Notes under the pieces: generated by a model
Databases searched by the model: none
What the model was told of the DNA's origin: nothing
The model's input: the letters and a program-made list of their open reading frames with translations, nothing else
NCBI RefSeq assembly: GCF_040822085.1
Contig: NZ_CP162006.1
Span: 1,984,001-2,048,000 of the forward strand
Reading direction: 5' to 3'
Length of the DNA stretch: 64,000 nucleotides
DNA from: Rhodoferax sp. WC2427
GTDB taxonomy: Bacteria; Pseudomonadota; Gammaproteobacteria; Burkholderiales; Burkholderiaceae_C
Shown here: positions 56,546 to 64,000 of the stretch, one piece after another
Layout: the number at the start of each line of letters is the position of its first letter
Numbering within the stretch: the first letter of the stretch is position 1
Made by a program: the position numbers and the translations under genes

Positions 56546-57750
56546 AGACTGCCTCCCTCGTTTTGAATACCGCCTGCGGCCTGGTGGCCTTGGGCCTGTG
56601 GGGTTGCTCCGGCAAGTCCGACGCCGTGGTGCCCGCCACCGGTGCTTCTGCGGCGGCCGCGCCTGCGGGTGCGGCGTCCACGGCGGCTGCGCCCGTGACG
56701 GTGACCACCGTCGCGGCCCAGCAGCGTGACCTGCCTGTGCTGCTCAAAGCCACGGGCACCGTCACTGCGCTGACCAGCGTGGACGTGAAGGCCCAGGTGA
56801 CCAGTGTGGTGTCCAAGGTGCACATCGAAGAGGGCCAGTTCGTCAAAGCCGGACAGTTGATGTTCACCCTGGACTCGCGTACCGACGAAGCCAACCTGGC
56901 CAAGGCCCGCGCCCAGCTGGCCAAAGACACGGCGGCGCTGGCCGATGCCAAGCGCCAACTGGCCCGCAGTAAAGACCTGCTGGCGCAAAGCTTTATTTCG
57001 CAAGGTGCGCTGGACACTGCGCAAGCCGGGGTCGATGGCCTGAGCGCCACGTTGGCCGCCGACCAGGCCGCCATCGATGCCGCCAAGGTGGCCCTGTCGT
57101 TTGACCGCATCGCCGCGCCGCATGCCGGGCGCGCAGGGCTGGTGCCGGTGTCGGCGGGCAGTGTGGTGCAGGCCAACGTGACCACGCTGGTCAGCATCAC
57201 CCAGCTCGACCCGATGGGCGTGGCCTTCAGCTTGCCGCAGCGCAACCTGGGCGACGCGCTGGCGGCCCTCAAGGGCGGTGGCGCGCCGGTGACGGCCACG
57301 CTGGCCGACAACGGCGGTGTGTTCAAGGGGCGGTTGCAGTTTGTGGACAACCAGGTGGATGCCAGCTCGGGTTCGCTCAAGGCCAAGGCGGTGTTCGACA
57401 ACCCGGACGGCAAGCTCTGGCCAGGCGCGTTCGTCGAGGTGTCGCAAACCGTCAATGTGCTCAAGGGTGCGGTGGTGGTGCCCCAGGCAGCCCTGATCCA
57501 GGGAGCGCGTGGCATGGTGGTGTACACCCTGGAAGACGGCAAGGCCGTGTCCAAGCCGGTGCAACTGGTCTACGCGCAAGGTTTGGATGCCGCGGTGACC
57601 GGCGTGCAGCCGGGCGACAAGGTGGTGGTGGACGGCAAGCAAAACGTGCGTCCGGGTGTGCGCCTCAACGAGCGCGCCGCTGAACCCCAGAAGGCCGCCA
57701 GCGCCGCCAGCGCGCCTGCCACGGACGCTTCCAAGCCCACCGCACCATGA
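56542..57750 (+). CDS. RND efflux periplasmic adaptor lipoprotein
   Basis: This 402-residue membrane-fusion protein of an RND pump has a lipobox LGLWGC at residues 17-22 and an Ala-rich linker to about residue 48. A lipoyl/beta-barrel adaptor core follows (TVTALTSVDVKAQVTSVVSKVHIEEGQFVKAG near 75), with a coiled-coil hairpin (about 110-175) and a disordered Ala/Pro C-terminus. Overlaps with MarR (ATGA) and the pump gene (ATGA) show one transcription unit. Close in type to MdtA/MuxA adaptors. No outer-membrane channel gene follows in the window. Confidence 0.92.
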   Translation: MKTASLVLNTACGLVALGLWGCSGKSDAVVPATGASAAAAPAGAASTAAAPVTVTTVAAQQRDLPVLLKATGTVTALTSVDVKAQVTSVVSKVHIEEGQFVKAGQLMFTLDSRTDEANLAKARAQLAKDTAALADAKRQLARSKDLLAQSFISQGALDTAQAGVDGLSATLAADQAAIDAAKVALSFDRIAAPHAGRAGLVPVSAGSVVQANVTTLVSITQLDPMGVAFSLPQRNLGDALAALKGGGAPVTATLADNGGVFKGRLQFVDNQVDASSGSLKAKAVFDNPDGKLWPGAFVEVSQTVNVLKGAVVVPQAALIQGARGMVVYTLEDGKAVSKPVQLVYAQGLDAAVTGVQPGDKVVVDGKQNVRPGVRLNERAAEPQKAASAASAPATDASKPTAP

Positions 57751-60700
57751 ACTTTTCTGAACTCTTTATCCGCCGTCCGGTGATGACGGTGCTGCTGAAC
57801 CTGGCCATCGTGCTGGCCGGGGTGATTGGCTACCGCAGCATTCCGGTGGCGGCCCTGCCCAGCTACGACACACCGGTGATCAACGTGTCGGCCAGCCTGC
57901 CCGGCGCCAGCCCCGAGACCATGGCCAGCTCGGTGGCGCTGATCCTGGAGAAGCAGTTCCAGACTGTACCGGGGCTGAAAACCATCAGCTCCACCAGCAC
58001 GCTGGGCAGCACCTCGCTGACGCTCGAATTCGACGAGAGCCGCAATATCGACGTGGCCGCGGTGGACGTGCAGGCCGCGCTGCTGCGGGCCCAGCGCTCG
58101 CTGCCCACCGACATGACCAATCCGCCGTCGTACCGCAAGGTGAACCCGGCGGACGCACCGATTCTGCTGGTGGCCATGACTTCACCGTCGCTCACCCCGT
58201 CGGACTTGCAGGATTTTGCCGAGCACCTGATCTCGCCCACCTTCTCCACCATCGACGGTGTGGCCCAGGTCAATGTGTTTGGTGCCAAGCGCTACGCCGT
58301 GCGGGTGCGGGTGAATCCGCAGGCCCTGGCGGTGCGCAATCTGGGCCTGGATGACCTGAGCAGCGCGCTCAAATCGGCCAACGTCAATACCCCCGTGGGC
58401 ACGCTGGACGGCCCGCAGCAAACCCTGGTGCTGCAGGCCAACCGGCAACTGCGCAACGCCGCCGACTTTGCCAACCTGATCGTCAGCACCAAGGGCGGCA
58501 ACCCGGTGCGCCTGCGTGACGTGGCCAGCGTGGAAGACAGCCTGGAAACCCTGAAAAGCTGGGCCACCATCAATGGCGAGGCCTCCATCACCCTGGCCGT
58601 GCAGCGCCAGCCCGGTGCCAATACCGTCAAGGTGGTGGATGCGCTGCTGGCCGCCTTGCCCAACCTGCAGGCGCAGATGCCCCAGTCGGTCAAGATGACC
58701 CCGGTCAATGACCGCTCCAAGTCGGTGCGCGAGGCCTTGCACGATGTGTCGCTGACGCTGATGGGCACCATTGTGCTGGTGGTGCTGGTGATCTTTTTGT
58801 TCTTGCGCCGTTTTGTGGCCACAGTGATCCCCGCGTTGTCGCTGCCGGTGTCGCTGGTGGGCGCGGTGGCGCTGCTGTGGGGCATGAACTACAGCCTGGA
58901 CAACATTTCCCTGCTGGGCCTGACGCTGGCCGTGGGCCTGGTGGTCGACGATGCCATCGTGGTGCTGGAAGAAATCATCCGGCTGGTGGAGGAGGGCATG
59001 CACCCCTTCCAGGCCGCGCTGAAGGGCTCGCGGGCGGTGGGTTTCACCATCATCTCCATGTCCACCTCGCTGATCGCGGTGTTCATCCCGATTTTCTTCA
59101 TGCCCGGCGTGATCGGCCTGCTGTTCCACGAATTTGCGGTGGTGGTGGGCCTGTCCATCGTGGTGTCGGCCTTTGTGTCGCTGACCCTGGTGCCCATGAT
59201 GGCCAGCCGCTTCCTGAGCGACGAAACCCATAAAAAGCCGCCAGGCCGCATCGTCCATTCCTTCGAGGTCGGGTTCAACAAGTTCCTGGCCGGCTACACC
59301 CGCTGGCTGGATGCCGCGCTGCGCCACCGCAACATCGTGCTGGCGCTGGCGGCGGTGACCCTGGTGGCCACGGTGTGGCTGGTGATGGTGATTCCCAAGG
59401 GCTTTTTCCCCGAAGAAGACATCGGCCAAATCCAGGTGAGCACCGAGTCCTCGGAAGACATCTCCTTCCCCGCCATGGTCAAGTTGCAGGAAGCCGCGGC
59501 GGCCATCGTCCGCGCCGACCCGAATGTGCTCACCGTCAGCTCGTTCAATGGCGGCAACGGTTCGCAAAACACCGGGCGCATGTTCATCAACCTCAAGCCG
59601 CAGGCCGAGCGGCCCAAGATGAAGGTGGTGGTGGAAGGCCTGCGCAAGAAGCTGCGCGCCGTAGCGGGCATCAATGTGTTCATGCGGCCGGTGCAAAACC
59701 TGCAGCTGGGCGGCCGCCAGAGCAAGGCGCAGTACCAGTACATCATGCAAAGCATCAAGGCCGATGAGCTCAACGTGTGGGCCACCAAGCTGCAAGACCA
59801 GTTGCGCGGCGACCCGCTGTTCCGCGACGTCACCAGCGATGCGCAGATGCGCGGCCTGATTGCCCAACTGAAGATCGACCGCGATGCCGCCAACACCCTG
59901 GGCGTGTCCATCGACACCGTCCGCACCGCGCTGTTCAGCGCCTTTGGCGAGCGCCAGGTGTCCACCATCTACCTGCCGACCGACAGCTACCAGGTCATCA
60001 TGGAAGTGGCGCCCGAGGCCAAGCAGGACGAGCGCGCCCTGAACGGCATTTACGTGCGCTCCAACACCGGGGCTTTGGTGCCGATCAGCAGCTTCACCAC
60101 CGTCACCCGCACGGTCGGGGCGACTGCGATCAACCACGTGGGCCAGTTGCAGGCGGTGACGGTGTCGTTCAACCTGGCCCCCGGTGCGGCGCTGGGCGAT
60201 GCCACGGCCAAGATCGACGCGGCCCGGGTGGCGATTGGCCTGCCCAGCAGCATCATCACCAGCTACGGCGGCGATGCGGCGGTGTTCCAAAGCTCGCAGG
60301 GCAGCCAGACCATCCTGGTAATTGCCGCCTTGCTGGTGATCTACGTGCTGCTGGGTGTGCTGTACGAGAGCTACATCCACCCGCTGACCATCCTGGCGGG
60401 CCTGCCGTCGGCAGCGGTGGGGGCGCTGGCCACGCTGATGCTCTTTGGCCAGGACCTGACGCTGATTGCCACCATCGGCATCGTGCTGCTGATCGGTATC
60501 GTCAAGAAAAACGCCATCATGATGATCGACTTTGCGCTGGAGGCCCAGCGCCACCAGGGCATGACCCCGGCCGAGGCCATCCGCACCGCGTGCATCTTGC
60601 GCTTTCGGCCCATCATGATGACCACCATGGCCGCCCTGATGGGGGCCTTGCCCATCGCCCTGGGCATTGGCGCCGGGGCCGAACTGCGCCAGCCGCTGGG

Positions 60701-60830
60701 CCTGGCCGTGGTGGGGGGATTGGTGTTCTCGCAGGCCATCACGCTGTTCATCACCCCGGTGATCTACCTGACGCTGGAGCGCTTCAGCGGCACCGGCCCA
60801 GTGACGACGCCGGAAGAAGTTGTTGCGTGA
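57747..60830 (+). CDS. RND efflux transporter (MdtC/MuxC-like)
   Basis: This 1027-residue inner-membrane proton-driven pump has twelve transmembrane helices: helix 1 near 10-30, a first large periplasmic loop to about 330, helices 2-6, a second loop and the C-terminal helices. The proton-relay motif GLVVDDAIVVLEEI (near 398-412) has both aspartates, and IGIVKKNAIMMIDFAL (near 918) is conserved. It begins at ATG 57747, overlapping the adaptor stop. Substrates are unknown; the MdtC-like type points to antibiotics, bile-like or aromatic compounds. Confidence 0.94.
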   Translation: MNFSELFIRRPVMTVLLNLAIVLAGVIGYRSIPVAALPSYDTPVINVSASLPGASPETMASSVALILEKQFQTVPGLKTISSTSTLGSTSLTLEFDESRNIDVAAVDVQAALLRAQRSLPTDMTNPPSYRKVNPADAPILLVAMTSPSLTPSDLQDFAEHLISPTFSTIDGVAQVNVFGAKRYAVRVRVNPQALAVRNLGLDDLSSALKSANVNTPVGTLDGPQQTLVLQANRQLRNAADFANLIVSTKGGNPVRLRDVASVEDSLETLKSWATINGEASITLAVQRQPGANTVKVVDALLAALPNLQAQMPQSVKMTPVNDRSKSVREALHDVSLTLMGTIVLVVLVIFLFLRRFVATVIPALSLPVSLVGAVALLWGMNYSLDNISLLGLTLAVGLVVDDAIVVLEEIIRLVEEGMHPFQAALKGSRAVGFTIISMSTSLIAVFIPIFFMPGVIGLLFHEFAVVVGLSIVVSAFVSLTLVPMMASRFLSDETHKKPPGRIVHSFEVGFNKFLAGYTRWLDAALRHRNIVLALAAVTLVATVWLVMVIPKGFFPEEDIGQIQVSTESSEDISFPAMVKLQEAAAAIVRADPNVLTVSSFNGGNGSQNTGRMFINLKPQAERPKMKVVVEGLRKKLRAVAGINVFMRPVQNLQLGGRQSKAQYQYIMQSIKADELNVWATKLQDQLRGDPLFRDVTSDAQMRGLIAQLKIDRDAANTLGVSIDTVRTALFSAFGERQVSTIYLPTDSYQVIMEVAPEAKQDERALNGIYVRSNTGALVPISSFTTVTRTVGATAINHVGQLQAVTVSFNLAPGAALGDATAKIDAARVAIGLPSSIITSYGGDAAVFQSSQGSQTILVIAALLVIYVLLGVLYESYIHPLTILAGLPSAAVGALATLMLFGQDLTLIATIGIVLLIGIVKKNAIMMIDFALEAQRHQGMTPAEAIRTACILRFRPIMMTTMAALMGALPIALGIGAGAELRQPLGLAVVGGLVFSQAITLFITPVIYLTLERFSGTGPVTTPEEVVA

Positions 60831-60831
60831 T

Positions 60832-60886
60832 TTACTATTAAATAAGTAGCTGCTTACGCCCTTGGAATAAGCGCAGGAAGGACTTT
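60832..60886 (+). repeat. dispersed hairpin repeat, copy 12
   Basis: TTACTATTAAATAAGTAGCT, GCTTACGCCCTTGGAATAAG, CGCAGGAAGGACTTTT. It is one base after the RND stop. Its AGGAAGGA end forms the ribosome site of the aldo/keto reductase gene. Confidence 0.8.
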
Positions 60887-60891
60887 TGACC

Positions 60892-61881
60892 ATGAAAAAT
60901 AGACCGCTCGGCCCCTTCAATGTCTCTGCCATCGGCCTGGGCTGCATGAACCTCAGCCACGCCTACGGCGCACCGGTCACGGCAGAGCAGGGCGAAGCCG
61001 TGCTGATGCACGCCCTGGACCAAGGGGTGACCCTGTTCGACACGGCAGCCCTGTACGGCTTTGGCGCCAACGAAGACCTGGTGGGCAAAGTGCTGTCCAG
61101 GCACCGCCGCCGCTTCACCCTGGCCAGCAAATGCGGCATGGCGGGGGTCGACGGCAAGCGCGTCATCGACGGCCGCCCGGCCACCATCCAGCGCACCTGC
61201 GAAGATGCGCTGCGCCGCCTGCGCACCGACGTGATCGACCTGTACTACCTGCACCGCTGGGACAAAACTGTGCCCATCGAGGACAGCGTGGGTGCGCTGT
61301 CGGACCTGGTACGCCAGGGCAAGATCCAGACCATCGGCCTGTCCGAGGTGTCGGCCAGCACCCTGCGCAAGGCGCACGCGGTGCACCCCATCACCGCGCT
61401 GCAGACCGAGTATTCGCTGTGGACGCGCAACCCCGAGATCGCGGTGCTGCAGGCCTGCAAGGAGCTGGGCACGGCCTTTGTGGCTTTCAGCCCGGTGGCG
61501 CGCGGGTTCCTGACTGGCACGCTGACCGACGTGGCCACGCTGGACGCCAAAGACATCCGCCGCAGCATGCCCCGCTTTGCCCCCGACCACTATGCCGCCA
61601 ACCTGCGCCTGCTAGACGGTTTGAAGACCATCGCGACGGATGCCGGTTGCACCCTGGCCCAGTTGGCGATTGCCTGGCTGCTGCAGCAGGGCGACCACAT
61701 CATCCCCATCCCCGGCACCACCCGCATAGACCATCTGGATGAAGACCTGGCCGCCGCCGAGGTGCAGCTCTCGCCCCAGGTACTGGCCCGGCTGGACGCA
61801 CTCATGGCCCCCCGCGCCATCACCGCAGGCCGCTACAACGCGCAGTCGCAGTCCGAGGTGGATACCGAGGAGTTCACATAA
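60892..61881 (+). CDS. aldo/keto reductase
   Basis: This 329-residue NADP(H)-dependent TIM-barrel oxidoreductase has the catalytic Asp-Tyr in FDTAALYGFGANEDLVG (near 44-50), the Lys in LASKCGM and the His in YYLHRWD (near 118). The NADP-binding motif PIPGTTRIDHLDEDL (near 275) is present. It begins at ATG 60892, nine to ten bases after AGGAAGGA, which belongs to a dispersed repeat. YajO/YakC-like family; the substrate is unknown. It probably has its own transcript because the hairpin separates it from the RND gene. Confidence 0.9.
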   Translation: MKNRPLGPFNVSAIGLGCMNLSHAYGAPVTAEQGEAVLMHALDQGVTLFDTAALYGFGANEDLVGKVLSRHRRRFTLASKCGMAGVDGKRVIDGRPATIQRTCEDALRRLRTDVIDLYYLHRWDKTVPIEDSVGALSDLVRQGKIQTIGLSEVSASTLRKAHAVHPITALQTEYSLWTRNPEIAVLQACKELGTAFVAFSPVARGFLTGTLTDVATLDAKDIRRSMPRFAPDHYAANLRLLDGLKTIATDAGCTLAQLAIAWLLQQGDHIIPIPGTTRIDHLDEDLAAAEVQLSPQVLARLDALMAPRAITAGRYNAQSQSEVDTEEFT

Positions 61882-61957
61882 CTTCGTGTAACGGTGGCAT
61901 GGGCTTTGCGTGACAGGTGCGACGGGAATCCTCCTGCCGCCCTTTGCGAAAGTCTTT

Positions 61958-62617
61958 ATGCATTCCAAAGCCCGGTCCCTGGCCACCACCATGCCCGACA
62001 ACACGGGTCTGTCCACCGTCAACCTGGCGGCTCGCCAACGCATGCTGTCGCAGCGCATGGTGCTGCAAACCGTGCTGGCCGCGCAGGGCGACAAGGCCCA
62101 GTTGCAGGCGGCAGAACGCACGCTGAGCCTGTTCTGCGAGAGCCAGGCCACGCTTCTGCAGATGCCCAAAAAGCTCGACGAGGCCAGCGCCCGCAAGGTG
62201 GAGGCCGTGTACCACGGCGTGCAGGGCGTGGGCGGCAGCATCCAGACCTTCACCAAACTGGTGCGTACGGCACTGGACCACATCGGCCAGCGCGACCTCG
62301 GTCAAGCCAGATCGGTCGCCCAGGTGGTGGCGCACACCGACGCGGTATTGGAGGCCCTGAACAAGGTTACCACCGTGTTCGATGACATCAGCAAGACCCA
62401 ATCCGACAGCATGAAGCGCGAGCTCAGCGGCATCGTCAGCGATATCCAGAACGTGGCCCGGGAAGCCAAAGTCGTGAGTTTCAACGCCCTGGTCATTGCC
62501 GCCCGCGCCGGTCAATTTGGCCGTGAGTTTGCCGTGGTGGCGAACGTGTTGTCGGGGATCACCGGCAAGATTGACGGCCTGTCGCGCGAAGCAATTATGT
62601 TGGCCGGGCGCCGATAG
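61958..62617 (+). CDS. soluble, truncated chemoreceptor-like protein with PilJ-type N-terminus
   Basis: This protein of about 219 residues has no membrane helix. Near residue 24 is NLAARQRMLSQRMVLQTVLA, the hallmark of PilJ/NarX-like helical sensor domains. The C-terminal 50 residues (AKVVSFNALVIAARAGQFGR then FAVVANVLSGITGKI) match the hairpin tip of chemoreceptor signalling domains (normally [17 protein letters not shown]..). The long coiled-coil arms are missing. It may contact CheW/CheA-like partners. The start is ATG 61958; GTG 61910 opens the frame earlier. No chemotaxis genes are adjacent. Confidence 0.7.
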   Translation: MHSKARSLATTMPDNTGLSTVNLAARQRMLSQRMVLQTVLAAQGDKAQLQAAERTLSLFCESQATLLQMPKKLDEASARKVEAVYHGVQGVGGSIQTFTKLVRTALDHIGQRDLGQARSVAQVVAHTDAVLEALNKVTTVFDDISKTQSDSMKRELSGIVSDIQNVAREAKVVSFNALVIAARAGQFGREFAVVANVLSGITGKIDGLSREAIMLAGRR

Positions 62618-62688
62618 AAGCGGGGTACGGGGCAGGGCAGGGGCGGCAGGATTACACTCGCGGCCCTTTCTTCCTTCCGTGCCATCCG

Positions 62689-63768
62689 ATGCCTTCTTCC
62701 CCGGCCAAGCAGCCCCGCACCCGCAAGTCCCCGGTGGCCGACCCGCAACAGCAACTCAGTCTGTTGTTCAATGAAGCTCCTGAGACGGCGCCAGCTCCCA
62801 CACCAGCCCCTGCCGCTGTGCCCGTTGAGCTTGCAACAGCCCAGCCTGCCATCGCGATCACCTCCGATGGGGAGGCCCTGGCGCTGCAACTCGAACAACA
62901 CCCTGACTACCGCGTCTTGCGCCGCCTGGTGCCGCAGTTGCACTTCGCCGCGGCCTCCGGCCCGGGCGTGAAGCGCCTGCTGGTGCTGGACACCGAGACC
63001 ACCGGCCTGGAGCACAGCCGCGACAAGATCATCGAGCTGGCCCTGCTGCGCGTCGATATCGACACCGCCACCGGTCTGCCCTGTGGCAGCGTGCAGGTGT
63101 ATGACGGCCTGGAAGACCCCGGCCAGCCCATCCCCGACATCGCCCGCAAGATCACCGGCATCGACGACAGCATGGTGGCGGGCCAGGCGCTGGACGAGGC
63201 CCGCATCACCGAACTGCTCGAAGGCGTGGATTTGGTGGTGGCGCACAACGCCGGGTTTGACCGCCCGTTTGTCGAAGCCCGCCTGCCCGCGTTCGCCGCC
63301 AAGGCCTGGGCCTGCTCGTTTGCCGATATCGACTGGAAGCAAGAAGGCCGCGATTCCGCCAAGCTCACCGCCCTGGCGCTGGACCTGGGCCGGTTTTACG
63401 ACGCACACCGCGCCGAAATGGATTGCCACGCCTTGCTGGCGGTGTTGCAGGCCCCCATGCCGATCGCAGGCCACACCGGCCTGGCGCATCTGTTGGCCGC
63501 CGCCGAGGGCACCCGCTACCGCCTGCAGGCCAATGGCGCACCGTTTGATGCCAAAGACGCACTCAAGGAACGCGGCTACCGCTGGGACGCGGCCAACAAG
63601 GTCTGGCACACCCGGTTGATGGATGAAGCTGCCCTGCAAGGGGAATGCGATTGGCTGGCCGCCGCGGTCTATCGGGGCCGGGCGGCCCGGGTGCAGGTCG
63701 AGGCGCTGGATGCCCGCGTACGCTACGCCAGCCGCGCCGGACTGTTGACTTGGCGCAATATTGGATGA
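62689..63768 (+). CDS. DnaQ-like 3'-5' exonuclease (DEDD family)
   Basis: This 359-residue exonuclease has a disordered Pro/Ala N-terminus (about 70 residues). The DEDD catalytic core is LLVLDTETTGLEHSRDKI (ExoI, near 97-101), the VVAHNAGFDRPF region (ExoII, near 183) and the ExoIII histidine/aspartate in DAHRAEMDCHALL (near 245). A C-terminal extension follows (RYRLQANGAPFDAKDALKER). It resembles the proofreading epsilon-like exonucleases without a polymerase-binding tail, so a repair or general nuclease role is likely. Its TGA stop is adjacent to a dispersed repeat. Confidence 0.9.
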   Translation: MPSSPAKQPRTRKSPVADPQQQLSLLFNEAPETAPAPTPAPAAVPVELATAQPAIAITSDGEALALQLEQHPDYRVLRRLVPQLHFAAASGPGVKRLLVLDTETTGLEHSRDKIIELALLRVDIDTATGLPCGSVQVYDGLEDPGQPIPDIARKITGIDDSMVAGQALDEARITELLEGVDLVVAHNAGFDRPFVEARLPAFAAKAWACSFADIDWKQEGRDSAKLTALALDLGRFYDAHRAEMDCHALLAVLQAPMPIAGHTGLAHLLAAAEGTRYRLQANGAPFDAKDALKERGYRWDAANKVWHTRLMDEAALQGECDWLAAAVYRGRAARVQVEALDARVRYASRAGLLTWRNIG

Positions 63769-63825
63769 AATAGGCCTCCTGTGCTTATACACTGGGCGTG
63801 AGTAGCTATAAAAATAGTAGCTTTG
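63766..63825 (-). repeat. dispersed hairpin repeat, copy 13 (inverted orientation)
   Basis: TGAAATAGGCCTCCTGTGC, TTATACACTGGGCGTGAGTA, GCTATAAAAATAGTAGCTTT. It is an inverted, diverged copy that starts at the stop of the exonuclease gene. From 63826 to the window end I see no gene or other clear feature. Confidence 0.65.
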
Positions 63826-64000
63826 AAAAAATGTGTTTCTACGGCTGTCAACGGCAAATATAGAAAAGCATCCTCCAAATTGAGGATAAAAACCCCCCAC
63901 TGATGGCGCGGTATACACCGTGGCGCACGGGTAGCCAGTCAATCAAGAGGATAATGCAGCCTTCGATCCGGCCGTGCGCCGAACTATTTCCTTGCCAAAT

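Noticed and set aside
58182..60947. A 921-codon antisense frame across the RND pump gene
   Set aside because: His- and Gln-rich shadow product, no motif, and the sense frame is a clear RND transporter.

Overview
The window looks like a chromosomal segment of a high-GC betaproteobacterium of the order Burkholderiales, most likely family Comamonadaceae (Rhodoferax, Polaromonas or Acidovorax type). The reasons are the protocatechuate 4,5-cleavage gene order of the Comamonas pmd type, several TRAP and ABC uptake systems beside LysR, GntR and IclR regulators, and a dispersed hairpin element of about 60 bp found thirteen times. The placement is inferred from gene content; no rRNA is present.

Layout. 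1-4900: end of an unidentified gene, a tRNA-Gly(CCC), then a minus-strand operon with a GntR regulator, a DHDPS-family lyase and a DctPQM TRAP transporter. 4960-11513: a putrescine/polyamine-type operon equivalent to E. coli ydcSTUV-patD, with a divergent LysR regulator. 11577-23000: alaS and a signalling block. This block holds a periplasmic binding protein paired with a diguanylate cyclase, a chemoreceptor with a C-terminal sensor-like domain, a winged-helix ATPase regulator, and an atypical response regulator between two small membrane proteins. 22832-27062: RNA-modification genes (RluA-type pseudouridine synthase, trmB, gluQ), a caspase-fold-like protein and a renalase-like flavoprotein. 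27157-30875: a LysR regulator and a pirin-DoxX-flavodoxin-pirin operon.

31100-33060 is an accessory patch. It contains a probable integron-type gene cassette encoding an unknown zinc-ribbon protein, then about 1.1 kb of stacked palindromic repeats with no convincing gene. 33066-40564: a non-phosphorylative L-fucose pathway (dehydrogenase, lactonase, dehydratase) with a ribose-type ABC transporter and a divergent IclR regulator. 40628-47512: a cytochrome P450 with a divergent AraC regulator, a DUF3616-like secreted protein, a secreted unknown, homocysteine S-methyltransferase, and an amino-acid ABC permease and binding protein without a local ATPase. 47631-54395: LysR regulator and pmdEFDABC-like genes that convert protocatechuate towards pyruvate and oxaloacetate. 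They are preceded by a ModA-like protein without a signal peptide, where Comamonas has pmdU and pmdK. 54436-55119: a PIN/AbrB toxin-antitoxin pair. 55177-63768: glutathione transferase, MarR-RND efflux operon, aldo/keto reductase, a soluble truncated chemoreceptor-like protein, and a DnaQ-type exonuclease.

The most unusual signals are three: (i) the dispersed hairpin element, which abuts stop codons, supplies some of them, and in one case lies in frame inside gluQ; (ii) the apparent integron cassette at 31134-31950; (iii) several atypical signalling proteins. Many genes overlap by 4 bp (ATGA, GTGA) or share a base in TAATG, which was used to set starts.
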